DNA of 64,000 nt from Anaerolineae bacterium (GTDB taxonomy: Bacteria > Chloroflexota > Anaerolineae > Aggregatilineales > Phototrophicaceae): positions 1-64,000 of the forward strand of contig JAIOHM010000156.1 in the NCBI GenBank assembly GCA_019912965.1, read 5' to 3'. The position numbers and the translations under genes are program-made. Every line of letters begins with the position of its first letter. Within the stretch, counting starts at the first letter, position 1. Shown piece after piece: positions 25,358-33,828 of the stretch. Below the pieces are notes generated by a model. That model worked only from the letters and a program-made list of their open reading frames with translations. It ran no database searches and was not told the origin of the DNA.

Positions 25358-26830
25358 CTATGGTAATGAATTCATAATCGGATTGATGACATCATTAAGA
25401 ATGACAAGCACCGATAAAGATAAGAGCAGCGCCAATCCTACTAGATGTACCAATCCTTCACGTTCGGGCGAAATTGGCCGACCGCGTACAATTTCCACCA
25501 GCACGAACAGAATGCGTCCACCGTCCAGCGCTGGAATGGGAAGGAGATTAAAGAAACCTAATGCTACGCTGATGACGGCGATGAAATCCAGAATTGGGGA
25601 CAAACGCCCTTGGTCAATACTTTGCTGAATGACAACTGCACCTATTTGACTCATCCCAACCACGCTAACAGGCCGTGCCTCTTCTGGTGTTAGAGCTCCA
25701 CTAATCAACTGCTGGGGTATCTCAACGGTCATGGTAATGACCGATACAACTCTGTCCACTCCATATCGAATAGAGTCTCCCAGTGGTTGAGGTGCGATTA
25801 CAAGCTGCTCATTCCCTTCTTGATACAACAAACCAGTGCCACGATCTTCCAATATTCCACCGATTAAGATTCCAATAGCGCCTTGACCTTCTGGCGGATT
25901 AGCGCGCGGCGTTAGGATAATGTCTAATGTTTCATTACCGCGTCTCAGGGTCAACGAAACTTCCTTACCAACATTTTCGCGGGTGAGGGTTCTAAAATCC
26001 TCAACGCCATTAATTGGGTGATCATTAAAGGTCAGTACAACATCACCGGGTTGCATTCCCGCTTGTTCTCCCGGTGCATCGGGAACCACACCTAAAATCT
26101 GAGCATAACTGCTGGGTAAGAACTGCTGAACAGTTGGCGGTGGCACAACGATCTCGATTTCTTCACTCTCCTGTCCACGTAACAATGTGACAGTCAATGG
26201 AGTTTCAGAATTGTAGTATGTGTTCCAGAAACTCTGACTGTCTGTGAACTTCGCTCCGTTAATATCGGTAATCAGATCGCCGTTTTGAATACCAGCTTCA
26301 GCAAGAGCTGACTCAGGTGTGACACTTACAATACCAACACTGCCACCAACAGATTGTGGAATGCCGGTAACTGCAATCACAAAAAACAGCACAAATGCTA
26401 ATAGAAAATTTGCAATGGCACCTCCAGCCAGAAAGAAAATGCGACCAAGTGGCCGTATTTCATTCACGGTCTTTGGGTTTTGTATCCCTCGTGCTTTAGC
26501 TTCCTCCAGATCAGAATGATATGGCTGGTCATTTTCAGTTTGTCGTGCAATCAGAGCTTCGCGTTCTTTTTGGACAGTTTCTTCATCTAAAGGGCGAATC
26601 ATATCCTCGCCCAGCGGTCGCACAAAACCACCCAGAGGAATCCAGTTAAGCGTAAATTCTGTTTCACCCCATGTAAACAATCGCTTAATGCGAGGCGGGA
26701 AGCCAATTGCAAATTCTAGAATGGTGATACCAACGCTCTTCGCAGTTACAAAATGCCCAAGCTCATGAATCAGGATCAAGGGAATTAATACCACAAAAAA
26801 AGCGATTACAGCCGATAACGGATCATTCAT
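25358..26830 (-). CDS. rseP: RIP zinc metalloprotease RseP (site-2 protease)
   Basis: A 490-residue integral membrane protease. ATG 26830 is chosen for GAGG eight bases upstream; the longer ORF adds only ten poor residues. The zinc motif HELGH is at about residue 24 in the first membrane helix. The second active-site motif, PALDGGR, is near 415 in a late helix. Two PDZ domains lie between (about residues 180-240 and 250-330), each with the carboxylate loop. A third membrane helix follows the first PDZ boundary. RseP cleaves anti-sigma factors and leftover signal peptides within the membrane. No anti-sigma factor is adjacent. Confidence 0.95.
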   Translation of the reverse strand: MNDPLSAVIAFFVVLIPLILIHELGHFVTAKSVGITILEFAIGFPPRIKRLFTWGETEFTLNWIPLGGFVRPLGEDMIRPLDEETVQKEREALIARQTENDQPYHSDLEEAKARGIQNPKTVNEIRPLGRIFFLAGGAIANFLLAFVLFFVIAVTGIPQSVGGSVGIVSVTPESALAEAGIQNGDLITDINGAKFTDSQSFWNTYYNSETPLTVTLLRGQESEEIEIVVPPPTVQQFLPSSYAQILGVVPDAPGEQAGMQPGDVVLTFNDHPINGVEDFRTLTRENVGKEVSLTLRRGNETLDIILTPRANPPEGQGAIGILIGGILEDRGTGLLYQEGNEQLVIAPQPLGDSIRYGVDRVVSVITMTVEIPQQLISGALTPEEARPVSVVGMSQIGAVVIQQSIDQGRLSPILDFIAVISVALGFFNLLPIPALDGGRILFVLVEIVRGRPISPEREGLVHLVGLALLLSLSVLVILNDVINPIMNSLP

Positions 26831-27059
26831 TAGATTTTCCTCGAAAGGTTTACTGTGCAAGCAGGGATAAACCGCATATACACATCATAAGCCGCATTAT
26901 AGGCGTACACAACCCAAGCAGGCAACATATGTTTGGCCTGTGTTTACCAATTACTCACATGTTGATCGTTTTTAGGAACAAAGGATAGATACAATCCGCG
27001 AATATAAACTTACTCGGATATGCCAAATTCTTATGCAATTCTGTTGATAATCACCGGGA

Positions 27060-27087
27060 TTGCTACTGTAAAAGGCTAGTATATAAT
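27060..27087 (+). promoter_or_regulatory. Predicted promoter of the UbiA-mevalonate kinase pair
   Basis: TTGCTA (27060-27065) and TATAAT (27082-27087) are 16 bases apart, 35-40 bases before the start codon. Confidence 0.5.
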
Positions 27088-27121
27088 GACCCCAATATAG
27101 ACCCCATCGACTAAAAGGAGT

Positions 27122-28033
27122 ATGGGATTGCAGTCACTTATTGGCCTACTGCGAACGATGCGTCCCAAGCAATGGACGAAAAATGTCATCATCTATGCAG
27201 GGCTTGTCTTTGATGGGCAGCTATTTAACCCGGATGCTTTTCTTCGTATCACGATTGCGTTTATATTGTTATGTTTAGCTGCCAGCACCATATATATAAT
27301 TAATGATCTGGTAGATATTGAACGTGATCGTCAACACCCCAAGAAAAGCAAACGTGCGCTCCCATCTGGACAATTACCTGTTCCATTAGCCGTCGTTGCC
27401 GCAATTATTTTCCCTGTTTTATCTGTAGGTGCTGCTTGGGTGCTACTCGATAGCCCTCGTTATGCCTTTATATTGCTGTTTTATATCGTCCTGAATATCT
27501 TCTACTCATTTCGCCTCAAACATATTGTTCTTCTCGATGTACTTACCATTACCGCTGGATATGTGTTGCGGGTAGCCGGTGGCGTCCTGGTCATCGATGT
27601 CGCCCGTTTTTCGCCGTGGCTTTATGCAGCTATTGCTTTGCTGGCGTTATTTCTTGCCATCAGTAAAAGGCGGCAGGAATTGGTCACATTAGGTGAGAAA
27701 GCCGCCGCTGTGCGTCCCATCTTTCAGCAATATAATCTTCCCTTGTTGGATGAAATGTTGCGAATGGTAACGACCAGTACGCTAATTACTTATATTCTAT
27801 ACACCATTGAGGCTCCATCGGTCTTGCTTGCTCGTACTAACGCGGCGCTAATTACCGTTCCATTTGTACTTTACGTTTTGTTTCGTTATCTATACCTTAT
27901 TCATGTGAAAGGTGAGGGCAGTGCCCCCGATGAAGTTGTATTAAGAGACCGCCCGCTCCAAGTCGCAATCCTGTTGTGGGGTTTATCTTTTATTATTATC
28001 TTGTATGTACTTCCTCGCTTGCTGAATAGCTAA
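27122..28033 (+). CDS. Decaprenyl-phosphate phosphoribosyltransferase-like, UbiA family
   Basis: A 303-residue membrane prenyltransferase with eight or nine hydrophobic helices. The two Asp-rich Mg-PRPP motifs are NDLVDIERDRQHP (about residues 60-72) and the second near DVLTITAGYVLR (about 139-150). The N-terminal LLRTMRPKQWTKN is typical of the branch that transfers phosphoribose to decaprenyl phosphate in mycobacterial arabinan synthesis. In other phyla the product is unproven. AAGGAG sits one base before ATG 27122 but seven bases before the in-frame TTG 27128, so TTG may be the real start. Mevalonate kinase follows after five bases, consistent with isoprenoid supply and use in one operon. 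Confidence 0.83.
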   Translation: MGLQSLIGLLRTMRPKQWTKNVIIYAGLVFDGQLFNPDAFLRITIAFILLCLAASTIYIINDLVDIERDRQHPKKSKRALPSGQLPVPLAVVAAIIFPVLSVGAAWVLLDSPRYAFILLFYIVLNIFYSFRLKHIVLLDVLTITAGYVLRVAGGVLVIDVARFSPWLYAAIALLALFLAISKRRQELVTLGEKAAAVRPIFQQYNLPLLDEMLRMVTTSTLITYILYTIEAPSVLLARTNAALITVPFVLYVLFRYLYLIHVKGEGSAPDEVVLRDRPLQVAILLWGLSFIIILYVLPRLLNS

Positions 28034-28038
28034 CTTCT

Positions 28039-28980
28039 ATGAGTTTTACATCCAGTGCTCCAGCCAAAATTATTCTTTTTGGTGAACATGCTGTAGTTTA
28101 TGATAAGCCAGCTATTGCAGTTCCAGTTTCTAGCTTACGTGCAACTGCCTCTGCTGAAGAAAGTAACATCTTTCAAATAATTGCTAAGGATTTGGATCGA
28201 GTTTTTCCAATTGATATCCAGTCTCAGGTTGTTGATGACGCTTTGGCTCTAACTGTACACCTTGTGCTGCAACATCTAAAACTGGCACCACCACCTGTGA
28301 GTATCACCATACAATCCCAAATTCCACTTGCCAGCGGACTTGGCAGTGGTGCGGCTGTCTCAACCGCCTTGGCACGTGCGTTAGGCAAAGTACTAGGCCA
28401 CGAGTTGAGTGATTTCGAACTCAATCAAATCGTGTATGAAGTCGAAAAAATACACCATGGAACACCCAGTGGGATAGACAATACAGTTATAGTTTACGAA
28501 AAGCCCATATACTTCATTCGATCCAAGCCTATTGAGATCATCGATATTGCGAAGGCTTTCCCGCTTGTTATTGCAGATACTGGGCAACAGGCCTCGACTC
28601 GTATATCAGTTGGCGATGTGCGTAAGTTGTACGAAAATACTCCTAATGAGATTCAGCTTATTCTTGATGAAATAGGCCAGATTGTAGAGCAAGCACGAGA
28701 AGTTATTAAAACGGGAGCATTAGAAAGATTAGGACCACTAATGCTACGTAATCACGCCTGTTTGCAGCAGTTAACTGTTTCATCATCTCAACTTGACCAT
28801 TTGGTGCAGGTTGCTATAGATGCTGGTGCGCTTGGAGCAAAACTTTCAGGAGGTGGGCGCGGTGGTAATATGATCGCATTAGCTACATTTGATACCATCA
28901 ATGCAATTGAAGCTGCACTGCATCATGCGGGTGCTGTTCGCGTCTTTACAACTGTGGTTGATAAACAGCAAGTCGGTTGA
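28039..28980 (+). CDS. mvk: Mevalonate kinase
   Basis: A GHMP-family kinase of 313 residues that phosphorylates mevalonate in the mevalonate route to isoprenoids. Motif 1 is PAKIILFGEHAVVY (about residues 8-21). The ATP-loop motif 2 is PLASGLGSGAAVS (about 95-107), with the catalytic Asp in GTPSGIDNTV (about 151). Motif 3 is KLSGGGRGGNM (about 274-284). Length matches archaeal-type enzymes. No other mevalonate-pathway gene lies in the window. Its 3' end overlaps the convergent permease gene by 35 bases. Confidence 0.93.
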   Translation: MSFTSSAPAKIILFGEHAVVYDKPAIAVPVSSLRATASAEESNIFQIIAKDLDRVFPIDIQSQVVDDALALTVHLVLQHLKLAPPPVSITIQSQIPLASGLGSGAAVSTALARALGKVLGHELSDFELNQIVYEVEKIHHGTPSGIDNTVIVYEKPIYFIRSKPIEIIDIAKAFPLVIADTGQQASTRISVGDVRKLYENTPNEIQLILDEIGQIVEQAREVIKTGALERLGPLMLRNHACLQQLTVSSSQLDHLVQVAIDAGALGAKLSGGGRGGNMIALATFDTINAIEAALHHAGAVRVFTTVVDKQQVG

Positions 28981-29713
28981 CAATCCACACAATTATCGTA
29001 ATCGCCAATCCTGGCGGAAAAGCGACCCATGGTGCACCACGAAAAACCATCCTCCCTTCACTTAGCATGACACCCCAATCAGGAATACCAGTCCCCCCTC
29101 CCAATCCCAGAAAGCTCAGAGCCGCACCGTTTAATAGGCAGTAGCTAAATGTTATACCAGTATAGGTAAGTATGGTCGGTTGAATATTTGGCAAAATATG
29201 ATTGAGTGCAATCCACATAGATGAAGCTCCGATCGAACGCGAAGCCTCAACATATTCTGCGGACTGTAATTCGAGCGTTGCTGCCTGAATGACCTTTGTA
29301 TATGGAGCAATTTGGGCAATTCCTACTGCAAATACCAGCGTCCAATCGCCTTTTCCTAGAACAGTTAAAACAACCAGCGCTAACAAGAGATTAGGGAATG
29401 CCAGAACAGCATTAATTGGGATGGAGATAAAATTCGCGAGGTACCCTGCCCTGCCAGTTAAAATACCTGAAATTGTTCCAGGTACAGCAGCTAGCAGTGT
29501 TGCACCAACAGCAATCATCAAGGTCCTCTGCCCACCATGTAGGAATCGGCTTAAAACATCTCGACCAAGGAAATCTGTTCCAAACAAATACACATTATTA
29601 GGCGGCAACATTTGATTGTCGATATCTGTCGACATTGGATCAAATGGCGCAAAATGGGGCATTAGAACAATCAATGCGAATAATATTAGGCTCAAGATAA
29701 ACCGTAGTTTCAT
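28946..29713 (-). CDS. Peptide/nickel-type ABC transporter permease, DppC family
   Basis: A 255-residue inner-membrane subunit. After an N-terminal helix comes the family block YLFGTDFLGRDVLSRFLHG (about residues 42-60), five further hydrophobic segments, and the ATPase-contacting EAA loop EASRSIGASSMWIALNHILP (about 158-177). It begins immediately after the DppB-type gene, and the coding regions abut. The shorter than usual N-terminus (about 30 residues before the first helix are missing) is common in compact members. The ligand is probably an oligopeptide or similar, set by the binding protein upstream. Confidence 0.88.
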   Translation of the reverse strand: MKLRFILSLILFALIVLMPHFAPFDPMSTDIDNQMLPPNNVYLFGTDFLGRDVLSRFLHGGQRTLMIAVGATLLAAVPGTISGILTGRAGYLANFISIPINAVLAFPNLLLALVVLTVLGKGDWTLVFAVGIAQIAPYTKVIQAATLELQSAEYVEASRSIGASSMWIALNHILPNIQPTILTYTGITFSYCLLNGAALSFLGLGGGTGIPDWGVMLSEGRMVFRGAPWVAFPPGLAITIIVWIVNRLAVYQPQL

Positions 29714-30619
29714 TCACATATTTACTCGAGGATCAACAATCATATAAAGTCCTTCTGCCAGTGTGTTAAGCGCCACATAAATAGCAGCGACCAAGATTGC
29801 TATACCCTGTACAACGGGATAATCCTGTTGAAGCACACTGTCGAATAACAAGCGTCCAATCCCAGGGCGAACAAATATACTTTCGACAATCACGGTTCCA
29901 CTTAACAAAAAACCTGCTTGGAGTGAGATAATACTGATGGTCGGTAATAGCCCAACTCGCAGAATGTGCCTTCTGATAATAATTCTCTTCGGTAAACCTT
30001 TAGCATGTGCTGTACGTATAAAATCACTATGCAGCACCTGCCGTAAATTGGATGCTGTGATTTGAGCAATTGCACCCGCCGTATGAAAACCCAGTACTGC
30101 TGCGGGCATAACAAGATTGTTTATATTGCTTGCCAAGTGTACTGGTAAGTTATTCAAGACACCAGAAAAAATCAAAATAGCTAACGTTCCACTCCAATAA
30201 ACGGGCATACTCAATGCTAGAGTTGTTAACAAGCGTGCACTGGTTGATATGCCCCACCCTAGATGAAATACACCGACAATACCGAGCGCCACACCACTTA
30301 TGCTTGCAATGATCAAAGCGCATAAGGCCAGTGTTGCAGTTGGTTGTAATCGTTGTGAAACCATTTCCAGCACAGATTGACTTTGCAATAGTGAATAACC
30401 CAAATCACCTTGAGCAAGATTGGTTATAAAGTGTAGGTATTGCACCCATATACTATCTGTCAAACCCTGTGCAGTGCGACGTTGTTGGATGACAGATAAA
30501 CTCGCCCCGCTTTGTGATAGTTGAGCCTCTAATGCATCACCAGGCAGCAACCGCAGTGCAAAAAATGCTAATGTTGCTGCCAACCAGATGGTCAAAAAAG
30601 CGGAGATGAGCCTACGCAT
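29714..30619 (-). CDS. Peptide/nickel-type ABC transporter permease, DppB family
   Basis: A 301-residue permease with six hydrophobic helices. Typical features are LPGDALEAQL near residue 25 in the first periplasmic loop, GDLGYSLLQSQSV (about 72-84) and the cytoplasmic EAA-type loop IRTAHAKGLPKRIIIRRHILR (read as about residues 200-220). It forms the heterodimeric channel with the DppC-type protein encoded directly after it. It lies nine bases downstream of the binding-protein gene. No ATPase genes (DppD/DppF) are in this cassette, so the ATPases must be encoded elsewhere. Confidence 0.88.
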   Translation of the reverse strand: MRRLISAFLTIWLAATLAFFALRLLPGDALEAQLSQSGASLSVIQQRRTAQGLTDSIWVQYLHFITNLAQGDLGYSLLQSQSVLEMVSQRLQPTATLALCALIIASISGVALGIVGVFHLGWGISTSARLLTTLALSMPVYWSGTLAILIFSGVLNNLPVHLASNINNLVMPAAVLGFHTAGAIAQITASNLRQVLHSDFIRTAHAKGLPKRIIIRRHILRVGLLPTISIISLQAGFLLSGTVIVESIFVRPGIGRLLFDSVLQQDYPVVQGIAILVAAIYVALNTLAEGLYMIVDPRVNM

Positions 30620-30628
30620 CTCTAATAA

Positions 30629-32224
30629 TTACTGTGCTGTTAGAATCGCATTATGAAGAATTGGAAACCAACCGTAAGCATCGAATGCTAATCCTTGAAC
30701 ATCTGCACTTGCAGCGTTTAGATTTACATAATCGCGGATAGGCAAAATTAGAGCCTCATCCATAATGATACGTTGAGATTGGGCGTAAAGTGCCCGTCTT
30801 ACAGCAGAGTCAGTCTGTTGAACAGCTTGGGTTAGCAATTCATCGAGTTGTTCATTCGAAACCCCTGTCCAGTTATTAATTCCATCCGTCATAAAAAATG
30901 AGTTGAGGAGTGATGGATCAAGGCCGAAGGTGTAATATGCCACCATGTTGTATTCATTTGTCGCGACTTTTTCGCGCAGACTTGTCAAAGTGGGAACAGG
31001 ATCAAGATTAACTTTGACGCCTATAGCCCGCCATTGATCTTGGAGAAGTTGTGCAACTTCTGGGACAAATCCCCAGGGGGGCACAATGACTGTCACCTCC
31101 AAATTGACACCACCAAAATCGAGAATTCCATCACTATTGCTATCTTGGTAACCCGCTGATGCTAAAAGGGCTTGCGCTTGTGCCGTATCTTGGGCATAAA
31201 GCCCGACTAGATCGCGATTGTAAAACAATGTGTTAGCCGAAATTGGCCCCCATGCTACAGGGGAAAATCGCTGAAAAACACCATCAACAATAGCATTGCG
31301 GTTGGTTGCGAACAGAAGTGCTTGTCGCACTAATTTATTATCAGTTGGGAATCGCTTAGTATTCATCAAAAACTGTAATGGCTGGCCGGGAATACTGGCT
31401 TGAATAATTTGCACTGCACTATTGCCAGTCAGAGAACGGGCATCAAGTGGGGGAAGTTCGCCCATCATTTGGGCTTCTTCGTTACTAACCGCTAAAGATC
31501 GGGTAGGCACATCAGTAAAAAAGCGGAACTCTATTTCCTCAACAGAGTTCTCACTCATTGGTTGATAAAAGGGTGGTCCCCATTGATATTCGGTATTGCG
31601 TTGTATAACGATTCGTTCGCCTGGTATGTACTCAACAAATCGATATGGCCCTGTTCCAATTTGATGAAATTGGTACCGATCAATTGAGTATTCGTTTAGT
31701 GCTTTTGGGCTGGCAATTCCAATATAAACCTGACTTAGAGAGTCGAGTAGTGGACTGTAAGGCTCAGTCAGCAATAACCTTATTGTGTAATCATCAATAA
31801 TCTCATAACCACTGTAACTGCCAAGCATAAATGCGGCTTTCTGAGAGCCATTATTGGGATTGGTAATGCGATCCAGGTTAGTGGCAACTGCTTGGGCGTT
31901 AAAAACTGTTCCATCATGGAATTTCACATCCTGACGCAATGTGAAAGTATATGAAAGCCCATCTTCTGAGATCGCCCATGTAGTGGCTAATCCTTGGGTA
32001 AATTCTTTCGTCGTGGGATCACGATAAATCAGGGTGTCATAAACTTGGCGTAATGGGATGCCCAGCTCTGAAGAAGCATTAATGTGAGGATCGATGCCGC
32101 TGGGTTGTAAAGTTAAACCATACACAACACGGTTGCGAATGGTTTCGACCTGCTCCCCTCTGTTATCAGAGCAAGCTGTAAGAGCAAAGAGGATAACTAC
32201 TATCCAGGCAAGAAGGCGCTTCAT
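30629..32224 (-). CDS. ABC transporter substrate-binding lipoprotein, SBP_bac_5 family
   Basis: A 531-residue extracellular solute-binding protein. ATG 32224 is preferred over GTG 32245 because the signal peptide MKRLLAWIVVILFALTAC then has a proper start and the lipobox LTAC anchors Cys at about 18. Family blocks include GLTLQPSGIDPHIN, YTFTLRQDVKFHDGTVFNA (about residues 94-112) and the central LVRQALLFATNRNAIVDGVF. It delivers peptides or similar ligands to the two permeases that follow. The gene diverges from the PrsW-like gene, with 87 bases between the starts. Confidence 0.9.
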   Translation of the reverse strand: MKRLLAWIVVILFALTACSDNRGEQVETIRNRVVYGLTLQPSGIDPHINASSELGIPLRQVYDTLIYRDPTTKEFTQGLATTWAISEDGLSYTFTLRQDVKFHDGTVFNAQAVATNLDRITNPNNGSQKAAFMLGSYSGYEIIDDYTIRLLLTEPYSPLLDSLSQVYIGIASPKALNEYSIDRYQFHQIGTGPYRFVEYIPGERIVIQRNTEYQWGPPFYQPMSENSVEEIEFRFFTDVPTRSLAVSNEEAQMMGELPPLDARSLTGNSAVQIIQASIPGQPLQFLMNTKRFPTDNKLVRQALLFATNRNAIVDGVFQRFSPVAWGPISANTLFYNRDLVGLYAQDTAQAQALLASAGYQDSNSDGILDFGGVNLEVTVIVPPWGFVPEVAQLLQDQWRAIGVKVNLDPVPTLTSLREKVATNEYNMVAYYTFGLDPSLLNSFFMTDGINNWTGVSNEQLDELLTQAVQQTDSAVRRALYAQSQRIIMDEALILPIRDYVNLNAASADVQGLAFDAYGWFPILHNAILTAQ

Positions 32225-32311
32225 AGGGATATTCAGGCTTTCCACGTCAAAGAGTATACGTTAGGATTTGCCAGTATAACGCAATAGAAGGTCAAATCGG
32301 TATATTCGAAT

Positions 32312-33217
32312 ATGGCAATTTTCAACCCTCGTTTACTTACCCCTCCACGTGAAAAAGAAGAGATTTACCCCTACCGTCGTGTCTGGCGCAGTATTACTAT
32401 CGAGGGCGGAATTTTGATGGGTATCGCAGTCGGATTGTATATTGCTATTGAAATTCTTGGCATTAATATTCCATCTTCCTTGTATCGTATTGTTGCGCTG
32501 TTGATAGCGTTACTTCCTGCCATTCTTTGGTTGTTGTTTTCGTGGTGGCAGGAATACTCTGTGCCTCAACCTCGTTCGCGTCTGCTCACCGTTGCTATTA
32601 TTAGCGGCCTGGCAGCTAATGCGATAGGTGTTCCACTGATCAATGAGTTTTTCCAAGTAGACAAGTGGCTTCCTCTTTCCAGCGCAATTGATCGGATACT
32701 TGGATACACATTTACAGTGGGATTGGTACAGGAATTCTTAAAGTATTTGGTCATTCGCTATACCGTTTGGCCCAACCAGTTTCGTATCCGTCTAGATGGT
32801 ATCGCCTATGGTGCTGCCGCGGCAATTGGCTACATGACAGTCTTAAATTTGCATTTTGTAGCCTCCAATACAGCTACACCAGATGTGGTTGCAGCTCGCA
32901 TCTTTGCAACTTTTGCCCTCAACCTTGTGACCAGTATAATTGTCGGTTATGGTCTTTCCGAAGTTCGCTTTAGTAACTCACTCCCCCTCTTACTAACACT
33001 GATGATAGCACTATCTGCCTTTATAACGGGTGTCGCAGTGCCTGTTCGCGCGGGACTGGTCAATGCTCCTTTAAGTTTGGAGGTCAGTATGCCACGTGCG
33101 CTGTTTGGTTTGGGGTTTTCGGTCATTTTACTAATTGCACCTTGTTTTGTTCTGTCATTCCTTTTCGACAGCGCCGAGCGTCGCGCACAGGAAGCTGATA
33201 GGTTGCAAGAGGACTGA
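32312..33217 (+). CDS. PrsW-like multi-spanning membrane protein
   Basis: A 301-residue membrane protein with about eight hydrophobic segments. The core resembles the PrsW/CPBP-like putative membrane proteases: GLVQEFLKYLVIRY (about residues 137-150) occupies the place of the EExxK motif, and LDGIAYGAAAAIGY (about 161-174) the following conserved helix. The first Glu of the motif is Gln140, while Glu141 and Lys144 remain. The downstream His (NLHF, about 181) is kept. PrsW degrades anti-sigma factors in Bacillus. Whether this variant is proteolytic is uncertain. Gaps of five and three bases link it to a PsbP-like protein and a trypsin-like protein, one operon. Confidence 0.7.
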   Translation: MAIFNPRLLTPPREKEEIYPYRRVWRSITIEGGILMGIAVGLYIAIEILGINIPSSLYRIVALLIALLPAILWLLFSWWQEYSVPQPRSRLLTVAIISGLAANAIGVPLINEFFQVDKWLPLSSAIDRILGYTFTVGLVQEFLKYLVIRYTVWPNQFRIRLDGIAYGAAAAIGYMTVLNLHFVASNTATPDVVAARIFATFALNLVTSIIVGYGLSEVRFSNSLPLLLTLMIALSAFITGVAVPVRAGLVNAPLSLEVSMPRALFGLGFSVILLIAPCFVLSFLFDSAERRAQEADRLQED

Positions 33218-33222
33218 TTAAC

Positions 33223-33825
33223 ATGTCATTTATTGAAATGGTCACGGATGATTCCGAATTAACATATCGCCAACGCGCAAGTCATTACATAGCTCTCTTG
33301 TTTGGTCTATTGATGTTCTTGATTGGAACAAATTTGCGCGACAGCAATCTCAATGCAACCACCTTATACACGAATGTTGAGGCGGGTATTCAAATGGAGT
33401 ATCCCAAAAACTGGTTGATCGATTCGCTGGGGGACTACATTTTCCGTGTTCGGGATGTTACAAAAATCGGTTTCAAAACCACAATTCAAGTTTCAGTTCG
33501 TCCTATTGGTACAGGCACATCTACTCGCAGTATCCTAGATGCCCTGACTTTGAATCGTTCCCAAACCCTGGCGGCCTACAATGTGCTTTCGGTAACGGAT
33601 TCATTTGTTTTGCCGGATGAAACTGCGGCTACCCTTATGAACTACACTTATGCTGATACGGAATCAGATCCGTTTCTGGAAAGTATTCCGACTGTTGTAC
33701 AGGGAATTGATGTACTAGCAATTAAACGGGGTCAGGCAATTATCATAACATTCCTCTCTGATGCTACAACCTATCAACAGGATTACCCAACTTTCGAACA
33801 ATTTCTGAGTAGCTTGGAATTTTAA
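33223..33825 (+). CDS. Membrane-anchored PsbP/DUF1795-like protein
   Basis: A 200-residue protein. A single hydrophobic helix (YIALLFGLLMFLIGTNL, about residues 23-39) anchors it. The outer domain begins with YTNVEAGIQMEYPKNWLID (about 47-65), the opening strand and WxY-type motif of PsbP/MOG1-like folds. A mixed beta sheet follows, ending KRGQAIIITFLSD and QFLSSLEF. Such domains act as protein-binding modules in photosystem assembly and in many secreted bacterial proteins. Position between the PrsW-like gene and the trypsin-like gene suggests it works with one of them outside the membrane. The family call rests on fold pattern and is moderate. Confidence 0.6.
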   Translation: MSFIEMVTDDSELTYRQRASHYIALLFGLLMFLIGTNLRDSNLNATTLYTNVEAGIQMEYPKNWLIDSLGDYIFRVRDVTKIGFKTTIQVSVRPIGTGTSTRSILDALTLNRSQTLAAYNVLSVTDSFVLPDETAATLMNYTYADTESDPFLESIPTVVQGIDVLAIKRGQAIIITFLSDATTYQQDYPTFEQFLSSLEF

Positions 33826-33828
33826 ATC

